In this document: piece after piece, positions 18,333 to 27,106 of the stretch
Layout: every line of letters starts with the position of its first letter
How positions within the stretch are numbered: the stretch's first letter is position 1
DNA from: Streptomyces griseofuscus
GTDB taxonomy: Bacteria; Actinomycetota; Actinomycetes; Streptomycetales; Streptomycetaceae
DNA: 64,000 nucleotides
Reading direction: 5' to 3'
Assembly: GCF_014673495.1 (NCBI RefSeq)
Contig: NZ_CP051006.1
Span: 7,377,001-7,441,000 of the forward strand
Made by a program: the position numbers and the translations under genes
The notes under the pieces: generated by a model
The model's database searches: none
What the model was told of the DNA's origin: nothing
Seen by the model: the letters and a program-made list of their open reading frames with translations, nothing else

Positions 18333-19232
18333 GTGAAGCGCTTCGAACGGCTGGAGCGGATCCGCCGGCTGGACCCGGTGGCGGACGCCCCGGAGATCTA
18401 CCGGCTCAGCGCCGTCTACGAATTCCCCTGGGACTACACCCGCGCCCTCGAACTGGCCCTGTACCGCACCTACGCCGTCCCGAGCATCGGCCGGCTCCTC
18501 GCGCGCACCGCCGAGCTGACCGACCGCACCCAGAAGCGGTACGACGACACCGCGCTCCTCCTCGACACCGTCGTCGAGCACGGCTTCGCCGCCGAGCAGG
18601 GGCGCACGGCGATCCGCCGCATCAACCAGATGCACCGGAGCTACGACATCAGCGACGACGACATGCGGTACGTGCTCAGCACCTTCGTCGTGGTGCCCAA
18701 GCGCTGGATCGACACCTACGGCTGGCGCCGGCTGTCCCGGCACGAGATCGTCGCCGCCACCGAGTACTACCGGACCCTCGGCCGGCACATGGGCATCCCC
18801 GATCTCCCCAAGACCTACGAAGAGTTCGAAACCCTTCTCGACACCTACGAGGAGGCGAACTTCGGCTGGGACGAAGGGGCCCGGCGCGTCTCGGACGCCA
18901 CCCTCGGCCTGATGGCATCCTGGTATCCACGCCCCCTCGCGCCCCTGCTGCGCACAGGTGTGCTCGCGCTGCTCGACGAGCCGCTGCTGAACGCCTTCCG
19001 CTATGAGCGGCCCGGCCCGGCCGCCGTAGCCCTGGTGCGCCGCGTCGTCCGGGCCCGCGGCCGGATGGTGCGGCTGCTGCCGCCGCGCCGCGCACCCCAC
19101 TTCGCCCGCCAGAACCGGGAGATCAAGGGCTACCCGAACGGTTACCGCGTGGCCGACCTCGGTACTCGTCCGGTCCCGGGGCTGCGCGGCTGCCCGGTGC
19201 GGCACCTGGACACCTCAGACTCCGTCGAGTGA
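18333..19232 (+). CDS. Oxygenase MpaB family protein (DUF2236-like)
   Basis: 299 residues. The sequence matches the MpaB/latex-clearing-type haem oxygenase family: an N-terminal EFPWDYTRALELALYRT, a helical core with INQMHRSYDISDDDMRYVL, and GWRRLSRHEIVAATEYY. Family members bind haem b and oxidise hydrophobic substrates; histidines in IRRINQMH and near RLSRHE are candidates for ligands. No signal peptide is seen. The start is the GTG at 18333, preceded by GGGGGCG. It converges with and overlaps the PadR gene by 18 bp at the 3' ends, an unusual arrangement that may couple their expression antagonistically. Confidence 0.75.
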   Translation: MKRFERLERIRRLDPVADAPEIYRLSAVYEFPWDYTRALELALYRTYAVPSIGRLLARTAELTDRTQKRYDDTALLLDTVVEHGFAAEQGRTAIRRINQMHRSYDISDDDMRYVLSTFVVVPKRWIDTYGWRRLSRHEIVAATEYYRTLGRHMGIPDLPKTYEEFETLLDTYEEANFGWDEGARRVSDATLGLMASWYPRPLAPLLRTGVLALLDEPLLNAFRYERPGPAAVALVRRVVRARGRMVRLLPPRRAPHFARQNREIKGYPNGYRVADLGTRPVPGLRGCPVRHLDTSDSVE

Positions 19233-19742
19233 CGCGAGGGTGTCGCGCAGCCAGCCGAGTTCGGCCCGGCTCGTGGCACGGGCGATGGTGAGGATCCCCT
19301 GCCGGAAGGGGTCGTCCACTTCCTCGGCGCGGACCGGCCGGTCGCCGTCGTAGAAGAAACTCGTCGGCTCCTCCAGGAAGGCGAGCCGTCGGCTCAGCAC
19401 GGCGGCCTGGGCGGTGGGATCCCCGAGGTGGCGCAGGAAGGCCAGCAGGACGAACCACTGGTTCTCGTCCGTGATCTCGCGCTGACCGGGCTCGGCGAGT
19501 CGGCGCCGTAGCTCCTGTCGGCCCTCCTCGGTCAGCCGAAGTACATGACGTGGCGCGGCCACGGCGCCCGGCTCAGTGGCTCGCACCAGTAGTCCCGCCT
19601 TCTCCAGGCGCTTGATCGCCGGATACAGCGTGCTCTCCGCGACCGGCCTCACATGCCCGGTGAGCGCCACGATGTGACGGCGCAGTACGTATCCGTGCAG
19701 CGGGGCCTCGTACAGGAATCCCAGGATGGCGAGTTCGAGCAT
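19215..19742 (-). CDS. PadR-family transcriptional regulator
   Basis: 175 residues. The N-terminal winged helix is typical (LAILGFLYEAPLHGYVLRR, then ESTLYPAIKRLEKAGLL with the recognition helix) and is followed by a Vir_act_alpha_C-like helical dimerisation domain (about 85-175). PadR proteins are usually ligand-responsive repressors. It is divergent from the hydrolase at 19871, with a 12-bp palindrome in between that is a natural operator. The predicted target is that hydrolase and/or itself. ATG 19742 gives the canonical N-terminus. Its 3' end overlaps the MpaB-type gene by 18 bp. Confidence 0.9.
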   Translation of the reverse strand: MLELAILGFLYEAPLHGYVLRRHIVALTGHVRPVAESTLYPAIKRLEKAGLLVRATEPGAVAAPRHVLRLTEEGRQELRRRLAEPGQREITDENQWFVLLAFLRHLGDPTAQAAVLSRRLAFLEEPTSFFYDGDRPVRAEEVDDPFRQGILTIARATSRAELGWLRDTLASLDGV

Positions 19743-19800
19743 GCCCGCATTCTTCCGTAGGTCGACCGTGCGTCGACGCTGTACAGCGGCCCATCGATAC

Positions 19801-19812
19801 TACGTCGACGTA
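19801..19812. promoter_or_regulatory. Candidate PadR operator (12-bp palindrome)
   Basis: TACGTCGACGTA is a perfect palindrome located 59 bp before the PadR ATG and 59 bp before the preferred hydrolase start, i.e. central in the divergent spacer. A second GTCGAC core lies at 19761-19766 and CGTCGACG at 19771-19778. The position suits autoregulation plus control of the hydrolase; binding by the PadR protein is inference. Confidence 0.45.
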
Positions 19813-19870
19813 ATACCTCGATTCCGATGTATGGTCGGAAGCGGTGATCAAGGCCGACAGGGAGGGTGCT

Positions 19871-20626
19871 GTGCAGCAGGCCGTGTTCGATGGCGAGGGA
19901 AGCCGGATCCGCTGGACCGAGGTTTCGGGGGCGGAGCCCGCCCGGGTCTACCTCCACGGGCTGGGGTCGATGTCCGCGCCCTATCACGCCCACATCGCCG
20001 CTCGCCCCGAACTCGCGGGAAGGCGCAGCCTGTTCATGGACCTGCCCGGCCATGGCCTCAGCGATCGGCCCCGGCACTTCGGCTACACGCTGGAGGAGCA
20101 TGCCGACGCGGTCGCGGCCGCGCTGGACGCGGCCGGAGTCGGCGGCGCCGAGCTGATCGCCCACAGCATGGGCGGCGCCGTCGCCATCGTGCTCGCGCAC
20201 CGGCGGCCCGAACTGGTCTCCCGGCTGGTGCTCTCCGAGGCCAATCTGGACGCCTTCCCACCGCTGACGGCGGGCAGCAGCGCGATCGCCGCCTACGAGG
20301 AGGACGGGTTCGTGGAGGAGGCGTGCCCGCGTGTCCTGGCAGCCGTCGGTCCACTGTGGGCGGCCACCATGCGGCTGGCGGACCCGCGCGCCCTGCACCG
20401 CAGCGCCGTCGGCCTGCGGCGCGGCTCCGACCCGGTCATGCGCACAATCCTGGAAGGCCTGGACATCGACCGCGTGTACCTCCAGGGGGAGGAGAGCGGT
20501 GAACTGGAGGGCCGGGAGCGGCTGGAGGCGGCCGGTGTACGGGTGCTGACGGTGCCCGGCGCCGGGCACAACATCATGTTCGACAACCCGGACGCCTTCG
20601 CGGCCGCCGTCGCCGCAAACATCTGA
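19871..20626 (+). CDS. Alpha/beta hydrolase
   Basis: 251 residues from the preferred GTG at 19871, which has AGGGAGG at 19858-19865; an upstream GTG at 19844 would add nine residues and lacks a good ribosome site. The core has YLHGLGS (oxyanion), a nucleophile elbow AHSMGG, and PGAGHNIMF carrying the catalytic His. DLPGHGLSDRP is the typical loop of esterase/lyase-like members. Cytoplasmic, substrate unknown. It is divergent from a PadR repressor gene and ends 4 bp before the methyltransferase stop on the other strand. Confidence 0.85.
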   Translation: MQQAVFDGEGSRIRWTEVSGAEPARVYLHGLGSMSAPYHAHIAARPELAGRRSLFMDLPGHGLSDRPRHFGYTLEEHADAVAAALDAAGVGGAELIAHSMGGAVAIVLAHRRPELVSRLVLSEANLDAFPPLTAGSSAIAAYEEDGFVEEACPRVLAAVGPLWAATMRLADPRALHRSAVGLRRGSDPVMRTILEGLDIDRVYLQGEESGELEGRERLEAAGVRVLTVPGAGHNIMFDNPDAFAAAVAANI

Positions 20627-20630
20627 TCCC

Positions 20631-21230
20631 TCAGTCCTCGCGCACGGCGAGGGCGAGGAAACGGGCGTCCTCGTCGACGTACGACGTCATGCGCCACCCC
20701 GAACGGCACAGCAGAGGGCGGAGATTGGGCTCCGCTCGCAGATCCTCCGGCGTGATCTGCCGGCCCTGCCGCGCCGCCAGGGCCGCACGGCCGATGGGAT
20801 GGAACAGGGCGAGTCGCCCGCCGGGCCGTACCACCCGGGCGAGCTCCCGAAGGTTCTCCACGGGGTGCGGCAGATGGGCGATCAGCCCTGCCGCGAACAC
20901 CGCGTCCAGGCACTCCGGGCGCAGCGGCAGGGCGGCCACGTCCGCGAGCAGCAACGCACTCTCCCGGTCCCGGCCCGCCGCCACGGCGGCCGCGAGCATC
21001 GCCGGGGTCAGATCGGCGCCGAGCACCACACCGGTGGGGCCCACGGCGGCCCGCAGCGGAGACAGCGCGCGCCCCGTCCCACAGCCCGCGTCCAGCACAC
21101 GGTCACCCGCCCGCAGCCGGAGATCGGCCACGGCGGCCGCGTACGCGGGCCCGTCGTCGGGGAACTTGCCGTCCCAGCCGGCGGCCCGCGCGGTGAAGAA
21201 CTCCTGGACATGTGCGTGGTCGTCGCTCAT
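20631..21230 (-). CDS. Class I SAM-dependent methyltransferase
   Basis: 199 residues. SAM-binding motif I is VLDAGCGTGRAL (about 44-55), with an acidic motif II in GADLTPAMLAAA and motif IV in DAVFAAGLIAHLPHP, the pattern of Methyltransf_11. The substrate cannot be told. The final residues (MTSYVDEDARFLALAVRE) are consistent with a free C-terminus. ATG 21230 is chosen over 21239; neither has a strong ribosome site. The gene lies in a run of single unrelated genes. Confidence 0.85.
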   Translation of the reverse strand: MSDDHAHVQEFFTARAAGWDGKFPDDGPAYAAAVADLRLRAGDRVLDAGCGTGRALSPLRAAVGPTGVVLGADLTPAMLAAAVAAGRDRESALLLADVAALPLRPECLDAVFAAGLIAHLPHPVENLRELARVVRPGGRLALFHPIGRAALAARQGRQITPEDLRAEPNLRPLLCRSGWRMTSYVDEDARFLALAVRED

Positions 21231-21317
21231 GACTCGCATGATGCCCTGCTTCCGGGGTCAGGTGTGTCTCGCGTCCCGGCGGCGGACGATCGAGTGTCGA
21301 TCGGCCGGGACCGCCGC

Positions 21318-21746
21318 TCAGGCCGCCAGGTCCCGGATCGCCACCACCTCGTCGACGGGGACGCGCACCAGCAGCTCGCCGGGAACGCCGTTGCGCGCGC
21401 CGAACTCCTCGGCACGGTCCTCGCCCATGTACCGGGCGGCGACCCGCGCGGCCCAGTGGCGCAGCTCCGCCGGGTCCTCGGACAGCCGGGCACGGCCGCT
21501 GAGCATCACGAAATGGAACGGCGGCCGGTCGTCGTCCACGCACAGGGCGACACGCCCGTCACGGGCGAGATTTCGCCCTTTCACGGTGTCCCGTCCGGTG
21601 AGAAGGACCAGTTCGTCCCCCTCCAGCAGGAACCAGACCGGGGCCACATGCGGGCTCCCATCGGCGCGAACAGTGGACAGTTTGCCGGTGCGGGTGCCTT
21701 TTGAGACGAACGCCCGCCATTCCTCATCGGTCATCTTCTGTGCCAT
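21318..21746 (-). CDS. PPOX-class F420-dependent oxidoreductase
   Basis: 142 residues of the split-beta-barrel flavin/F420 family (Rv1155 type). Diagnostic pieces are GKLSTVRADGSPHVAPVWF, DTVKGRNLARDGRVALCVDD and a C-terminal VPVDEVVAIRDL. Such enzymes use F420H2 or FMN to reduce small quinone- or biliverdin-like molecules. ATG 21746 gives MAQKMTDEEW, the family's usual N-terminus. F420 use fits an actinomycete; the substrate is unknown. Confidence 0.85.
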   Translation of the reverse strand: MAQKMTDEEWRAFVSKGTRTGKLSTVRADGSPHVAPVWFLLEGDELVLLTGRDTVKGRNLARDGRVALCVDDDRPPFHFVMLSGRARLSEDPAELRHWAARVAARYMGEDRAEEFGARNGVPGELLVRVPVDEVVAIRDLAA

Positions 21747-21838
21747 GCCCCCATCCTGCTTGCCCGTACGCCGCACGTGGGGAAGGCTTGCGGAGGGTTC
21801 CTCCGGCCAGGGGGGAGAGATCGCACGGGGAGACGGAA

Positions 21839-22252
21839 ATGGCGCAGAACCAGGGACTCGGCTGGCTCCTGGACGATCTGACGGAACGTGTGGACGATGT
21901 ACGGCACGTGCTGGTCCTGTCCAACGACGGACTGGTCACCGGCGCGAGCACCGGGCTGCGCCGCGAGGACGCCGAACATCTCGCCGCTGTGGCGTCCGGA
22001 CTGCACAGCCTGGCAAAGGGCTCGGGACGCCACTTCGGCGCGGGCGCGGTCCGCCAGACGATGATCGAGTACGACGACGCCGTGCTGTTCGTGACCGCGG
22101 CCGGCTCCGGCAGCTGCCTGTGCGTGCTCAGCGGGGCGGAGGCCGACATCGGGCAGATAGCGTACGAGATGACCCTGCTCGTCAACCGGGTCGGCGAACA
22201 CCTCGGCGTCGACGCGCGGAAGCCCGAGCGGGCACCGAGCACGGACCTCTGA
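21839..22252 (+). CDS. Roadblock/LC7-domain protein (orphan conservon-type)
   Basis: 137 residues, beginning with GLGWLLDDLTERVDDVRHVLVLSNDG, which is the usual start of the roadblock component (CvnB-like) of Streptomyces conservons. In a conservon this protein accompanies a sensor kinase, a DUF742 protein and a small GTPase. None of those lie nearby here, so it is an orphan. Roadblock proteins act as regulators or GAPs for MglA-like GTPases. ATG 21839 is preceded by GGGGAGA. The next gene is a DUF6397 protein on the same strand after 126 bp. Confidence 0.87.
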   Translation: MAQNQGLGWLLDDLTERVDDVRHVLVLSNDGLVTGASTGLRREDAEHLAAVASGLHSLAKGSGRHFGAGAVRQTMIEYDDAVLFVTAAGSGSCLCVLSGAEADIGQIAYEMTLLVNRVGEHLGVDARKPERAPSTDL

Positions 22253-22279
22253 CCTGCGAGTTCTCTAAGTCCCGCGGAG

Positions 22280-22288
22280 TTATCCACA
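22280..22288 (+). promoter_or_regulatory. Perfect DnaA-box 9-mer upstream of the DUF6397 gene
   Basis: TTATCCACA lies 91 bp before the DUF6397 start in the short spacer after the roadblock gene. A single box may be chance or may allow DnaA to affect transcription. Confidence 0.25.
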
Positions 22289-22378
22289 GGCCGACCACGC
22301 GATGCGCCGATCCGGCTACGGTGTGTGCACGGCGATCGCACAGGGCGTGAGCCACCGACTCCATGGGGGAGTGCGACC

Positions 22379-23527
22379 ATGTCGGCACACACCTTCGAGC
22401 CAGTCCGCTCCGACACCTGCACGCCGAGCCGAGCCGCTCGTGAACTGAACTTCCTGCGAGGCGAGTTCGACCTCGCCGTCCAGCTCGGCCATGTGCGGAC
22501 CGTGCCCGACGAGGGCGGGGGAGGGGGCCGACTGGTGGAGCGCGCGGAGATCGACCGGCTCCGGGCGCAGGACGGATTCCCGGACACGCTCCGCGATCGG
22601 GTGCGCGTCGTGGGCACCACCGACGGCGCCGAGCTGATGGACATCTCCGCCGGCCGCTTCACCCGCCTCGCCCGCCTGGGCCTGCTCATTCCCGCGAAGG
22701 TCTACGTCAACCGGTACGGCGCCGTGGTCTGGCTCTATCTCACCGGGGAACTGAAGCACTTCGCGGCCGTCGCCGAGAACACGCATCTGCTCAAGGGCCG
22801 CACACCCGAGACGCTGCGCGCCCAGCTCGCGGAGGGCGTGGACCTGCGCGCCCGCAACTGGCGCATGCGGCAACTGGGATGCCTGCTGCGACAGGCCGAG
22901 GACCCATGGGCCCGAGCCGGGGCTCTCGCCGCCCTGCTTCCGCCCGTCGAGGTCGCCGACGTCGTAGAGGACCCGTACGAGCGCGCCTGGGTGAACCGAT
23001 TGCGGCCCGCCCTGCCCGGCCAGACTCTCGCCGGAACCTCATTCGCCCATGTCGCCGAGCGGATCACGACCGCGCAGGACGCGGACGAGATCGAGTGGCT
23101 GCGCAGCGACCTCGCGCACTCGGTCGAGGAAGCACGCGCCCTCTCGCCGGCCCCGCGCCCGACCGCCCGCCGCACCGGGCCGACGCCGCGTCCGACAGCA
23201 CGGCCGATCCCACCGCTGGCACGCACGGTCACGGCACGGGTGGAACCGATGCCGACGCTGGTGCCGGTGAACCCGGCTGAGCCCACGGACGAATCGATGG
23301 CGGGCAAGGCCGAGCCGACGAGGCGGGCGGCGGAGTCGCTGATGCGGGTCGTCGAGCCGCGCCGAATCCCCGGCGGACGCGCGCCCGAGCGGTGCCATGT
23401 GCCGCGGGTGCGGCCCGCTCCGTCCCCCGTACCCCGGTTGCCCGCAACCGGGCCCACGCCACCGCGCTCCACACGCCGTCTGCGCGCCTGGCTGCGCCGC
23501 GAAGCGCTTCGGCCCACAGAGGTCTGA
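22379..23527 (+). CDS. DUF6397-type protein
   Basis: 382 residues. The N-terminal 230 or so are conserved-looking: an HTH-like region (AARELNFLRGEFDLAVQLGHVRTV), a helical block with LMDISAGRFTRLARLGLL and LVPVK-like IPAKVYVNRYGAVVWLYL. The remaining 150 residues are a low-complexity Pro/Arg/Thr-rich tail. The double DNA-binding-like motif suggests a regulator or nucleoid-associated protein, but no activity is established. ATG 22379 has a GGGGGAG ribosome site. Assignment to DUF6397 rests on remembered family sequence and would need a profile search. Confidence 0.65.
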   Translation: MSAHTFEPVRSDTCTPSRAARELNFLRGEFDLAVQLGHVRTVPDEGGGGGRLVERAEIDRLRAQDGFPDTLRDRVRVVGTTDGAELMDISAGRFTRLARLGLLIPAKVYVNRYGAVVWLYLTGELKHFAAVAENTHLLKGRTPETLRAQLAEGVDLRARNWRMRQLGCLLRQAEDPWARAGALAALLPPVEVADVVEDPYERAWVNRLRPALPGQTLAGTSFAHVAERITTAQDADEIEWLRSDLAHSVEEARALSPAPRPTARRTGPTPRPTARPIPPLARTVTARVEPMPTLVPVNPAEPTDESMAGKAEPTRRAAESLMRVVEPRRIPGGRAPERCHVPRVRPAPSPVPRLPATGPTPPRSTRRLRAWLRREALRPTEV

Positions 23528-23558
23528 GCATCCGCGATCGCAGCCGGCCGACGGTTCT

Positions 23559-24428
23559 CTACAGAGACCTGAACAGTCCCTCCTGGACGACCGAGACGAG
23601 CAGTCGCCCCTCGATGTCGTAGATCCGCCCGCGGGCGAGGCCCCGGCCGCCGGTGGCGATCGGTGACTCCTGGTCGTACAGGAACCATTCGTCGGCGCGG
23701 AACGGCCGGTGGAACCACATGGCGTGGTCCAGCGAGGCCATGTCGAAGCTCCGGCGGCCCCACAAGGGTTCGATGGGGATGCGCACCGCGTCCAGGAGTG
23801 TCATGTCGCTGGCGTAGGTCAGCGCGCAGGTGTGGACCAGCGGGTCGTCGCCCAGTGGTCCGACCGCGCGCATCCACACCGCGCTGCGCGGCTCGGCGCC
23901 CTTGACCTCCTCGTCGTTCCAGCGCAGCGGCTCGGCGTACCGGATGTCGAAGGGCTGGCGGCGTGCCATCCGCTCCAACTGCTCCGGCAGCGCGCCCAGG
24001 TGCTTGCGTATCTCCTCGGCCACGGTCGGCAGCGAATCGGGGTGTGTCAGCTCACGGGCGGGCGGCAGCTGATGTTCGAACGGTCCTTCCTCGGGCTTGT
24101 GAAAGGAGGCGGTCAGATTGAAGATCGTGCGGCCCTGCTGCACCGCGGTGACCCGACGCGTGGTGAACGAACGCCCGTCGCGGACCCGCTCCACCTGGTA
24201 CACGATCGGTACCCCGGGGCGGCCCGGGCGCAGGAAGTACGCGTGCAGCGAGTGCACCGGGCGCTCGCCGTCCGTGGTGCGGCCTGCGGCGACCAGAGCC
24301 TGGCCCGCCACCTGGCCGCCGAAGACCCGCTGGAGGGACTCCTGCGGGCTGCGGCCGCGGAAGATGTTGACCTCGATCTGCTCCAGGTCGAGCAGATCGA
24401 CCAGTCTTTCCGCCGGGTTCGTCGTCAT
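23559..24428 (-). CDS. tesB: Acyl-CoA thioesterase II
   Basis: 289 residues with a double hotdog fold, the size of TesB. It hydrolyses medium- and long-chain acyl-CoA to free acid and CoA. Conserved pieces: IFRGRSPQESLQRVFGGQVAGQAL at the N-terminus, VHSLHAYFLRPG, RDGRSFTTRRV, and the C-terminal active-site block YASDMTLLDAVRIP with MWFHRPFRADEWFLYDQESP. ATG 24428 follows AGGAG. It lies 19 bp downstream of the helicase gene on the same strand, probably one transcript, though no functional tie is known. Confidence 0.93.
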   Translation of the reverse strand: MTTNPAERLVDLLDLEQIEVNIFRGRSPQESLQRVFGGQVAGQALVAAGRTTDGERPVHSLHAYFLRPGRPGVPIVYQVERVRDGRSFTTRRVTAVQQGRTIFNLTASFHKPEEGPFEHQLPPARELTHPDSLPTVAEEIRKHLGALPEQLERMARRQPFDIRYAEPLRWNDEEVKGAEPRSAVWMRAVGPLGDDPLVHTCALTYASDMTLLDAVRIPIEPLWGRRSFDMASLDHAMWFHRPFRADEWFLYDQESPIATGGRGLARGRIYDIEGRLLVSVVQEGLFRSL

Positions 24429-24447
24429 GGGTGAGATTCTCCTGTGG

Positions 24448-26961
24448 TCACAGCTGGCCGACGTCGGTGACGCGGATGATCGCACGGCCCTCGGCGTCCG
24501 AGGCCGCGAGGTCGACCTCAGCGCTGATACCCCAGTCGTGGTCGTCGTTCGGGTCGTCGAAGATCTGGCGGACCCGCCACAGGCCGTTCTGCGGCTCCTC
24601 CTTGATGACCAGCAGCTTGGGACCGCGGGCGTCGGGACCGGTGCCGAGATCCTCGTACTCGTCCCAGTACTTGTCCATTGCCTCGCCCCACGCGTCGGCG
24701 TCCCAGCCGGACTCGGCGTCCATCTCGCCCAGTTCCTCGACCTGGTCCAGCGCGGCCAGCTCCACCCGGCGGAACAGCGCGTTGCGGACCAGCACCCGGA
24801 AGGCGCGCGCGTTGGTGGTGACGGGCTTGACCTCGTCGGCCTTCTCCTGGGCCTGCTCGGCGGTCATCTCCTCGGGGTTCGCCAGTTGCTCCCACTCGTC
24901 CAGCAGGCTGGAGTCCACCTGGCGCACCATCTCGCCGAGCCACTCGATCAGGTCCTGGAGATCCTCGGACTTCAGGTCGTCCGGGATGGTGTGGTCGAGG
25001 GTCTTGTAGGCGCTGGCGAGGTAGCGCAGCACGATGCCCTCGGTGCGGGCCAGCTCGTAGAAGGACACCAACTCGGTGAAGGAGAGCGCGCGTTCGTACA
25101 TGTCGCGGACGACCGACTTCGGCGACAGCGGGTGGTCGCCGACCCACGGGTGGCTCTTGCGGTAGGTGTTGTACGCGTGGAAGAGCAGTTCTTCCATCGG
25201 CTTCGGGTAGGTGACGTCCTGGAGGCGCTCCATGCGTTCCTCGTACTCGACGCCGTCGGCCTTCATCGCGGCCACCGCCTCGCCGCGCGCCTTGTTCTGC
25301 TGGGCGACGAGGATCTGCCGCGGGTCGTCCAGGGTGGACTCGACCACGGAGACCATGTCGAGGGCGTAGGACGGCGACTCGGGGTCGAGGAGTTCGAACG
25401 AGGCGAGGGCGAAGGTGGACAGCGGCTGGTTGAGCGCGAAGTCCTGCTGGAGGTCGACCGTGAGCCGTACGATGCGCCCCTCGGCGTCGGGCTTGTCGAG
25501 CTTCTCCACGATGCCGCCGTCGAGCAGCGAACGGTAGATCGCGATTGCCCGGCGGATGTGCCGCAGCTGCTGCTTGCGCGGCTCGTGGTTGTCCTCCAGA
25601 AGATGGCGCATCGCCTCGAAGGCGTTGCCCGGCCGGGCGATCACCGACAGCAGCATGGTGTGGGTCACCCGGAAACGGGACGTCAGCGGCTCCGGCTCCG
25701 AGTCGATCAGCTTCTGGAAGGTGTTCTCCGTCCAGGCGACGAAGCCCTCCGGCGCCTTCTTGCGCACCACCTTGCGCCGCTTCTTCGGGTCGTCGCCCGC
25801 CTTCGCCAGGGCCTTCTCGTTCTCGATGACGTGCTCGGGCGCCTGGGCGACGACGAGGCCCGCCGTGTCGAACCCGGCGCGGCCGGCCCGGCCCGCGATC
25901 TGGTGGAACTCGCGCGCCCGCAGGGTCCGCACCCGGCTGCCGTCGTACTTGGTCAGCGCGGTGAACAGCACGGTACGGATGGGCACGTTGACCCCGACGC
26001 CGAGCGTGTCCGTGCCGCAGATGACCTTCAGCAGGCCGGCCTGGGCGAGCTTCTCCACCAGCCGCCGGTACTTGGGCAGCATGCCGGCGTGGTGCACACC
26101 GATGCCGTGCCGGACGTACCGCGAGAGGTTGCGGCCGAACTTGGTGGTGAAGCGGAAGTTGCCGATCAGCTCGGCGATCTGGTCCTTCTCCTCGCGCGAG
26201 CACATGTTGATGCTCATCAGCGCCTGGGCCCGCTCCACGGCCTGCGCCTGGGTGAAGTGGACGATGTACACCGGCGCCTGCTTGCTCTCCAGCAGCTCGG
26301 TGAGCGTCTCGGTGAGCGGGGTCAGCTTGTACTCGTAGGAGAGCGGCACCGGACGGGTCGCCGAGCGGACCACCGCCGTCGGGCGGCCGGTGCGGCGGGC
26401 GAGGTCCTTCTCGAAGAACGACATATCGCCCAAAGTGGCCGACATCAGGATGAACTGCGCTTGGGGCAGCTCCAGCAGCGGAATCTGCCAGGCCCAGCCG
26501 CGGTCACCCTCCGCGTAGAAGTGGAACTCGTCCATGACGACCTGGCCCACATCTGCGTTCTTGCCGTCGCGCAACGCGATCGAGGCCAGCACCTCGGCGG
26601 TGCAGCAGATCACGGGGGCGTCGGCGTTCACGGAGGCGTCGCCGGTGAGCATGCCGACGTTCTCGGTGCCGAACAGCTTGCACAGCTCGAAGAACTTCTC
26701 CGACACCAGGGCCTTGATCGGTGCCGTGTAGAAGGTGACCTCGTCCCGGGCCAGCGCCGCGAAGTGCGCACCCGCGGCGATCATGCTCTTACCGGAGCCG
26801 GTGGGCGTGGAGACGATCACGTTCGCCCCGGACACCGCTTCGATCAGCGCCTCTTCCTGGTGGGGGTAGAGGGTGAGGCCGCGCTCCTGGGCCCACGACT
26901 CGAAGGCTTCGTACAGGGCGTCGGGGTCGGCGGTCGGCGGCAGCTGATCGATGAGGGTCAC
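24448..26961 (-). CDS. DEAD/DEAH-box RNA/DNA helicase with DUF3516 C-terminus
   Basis: 837 residues, an SF2 Ski2/Mtr4-like helicase. Walker A is STPTGSGKSMIAAG (about 52-65), Walker B/DExH reads VVMDEFHF, motif III is LMSATLGDM, and motif VI is QIAGRAGRAGFD. The second half (from about residue 440) is the DUF3516 region with long helices and a very acidic end. A role in RNA processing or surveillance is likely. The GTG at 26961 is chosen by homology-like N-terminus (TLIDQLPPTADPDALYEAF); its GGGAGG sits unusually close to the start. The tesB gene follows directly. Confidence 0.9.
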   Translation of the reverse strand: MTLIDQLPPTADPDALYEAFESWAQERGLTLYPHQEEALIEAVSGANVIVSTPTGSGKSMIAAGAHFAALARDEVTFYTAPIKALVSEKFFELCKLFGTENVGMLTGDASVNADAPVICCTAEVLASIALRDGKNADVGQVVMDEFHFYAEGDRGWAWQIPLLELPQAQFILMSATLGDMSFFEKDLARRTGRPTAVVRSATRPVPLSYEYKLTPLTETLTELLESKQAPVYIVHFTQAQAVERAQALMSINMCSREEKDQIAELIGNFRFTTKFGRNLSRYVRHGIGVHHAGMLPKYRRLVEKLAQAGLLKVICGTDTLGVGVNVPIRTVLFTALTKYDGSRVRTLRAREFHQIAGRAGRAGFDTAGLVVAQAPEHVIENEKALAKAGDDPKKRRKVVRKKAPEGFVAWTENTFQKLIDSEPEPLTSRFRVTHTMLLSVIARPGNAFEAMRHLLEDNHEPRKQQLRHIRRAIAIYRSLLDGGIVEKLDKPDAEGRIVRLTVDLQQDFALNQPLSTFALASFELLDPESPSYALDMVSVVESTLDDPRQILVAQQNKARGEAVAAMKADGVEYEERMERLQDVTYPKPMEELLFHAYNTYRKSHPWVGDHPLSPKSVVRDMYERALSFTELVSFYELARTEGIVLRYLASAYKTLDHTIPDDLKSEDLQDLIEWLGEMVRQVDSSLLDEWEQLANPEEMTAEQAQEKADEVKPVTTNARAFRVLVRNALFRRVELAALDQVEELGEMDAESGWDADAWGEAMDKYWDEYEDLGTGPDARGPKLLVIKEEPQNGLWRVRQIFDDPNDDHDWGISAEVDLAASDAEGRAIIRVTDVGQL

Positions 26962-27106
26962 CCTCCCATCTTGCCTGCCCTCCTCCCCGATCGGGGAATC
27001 GGCTGGGGCCGGGAAGATCACGGCAGCTACGCTGTGTCGCCGACGGGGCGTCAGCGCTCCGTGCCAACTGGACAGCGGTATACGAGGAATGGGGCGGGAA
27101 GCGGCC

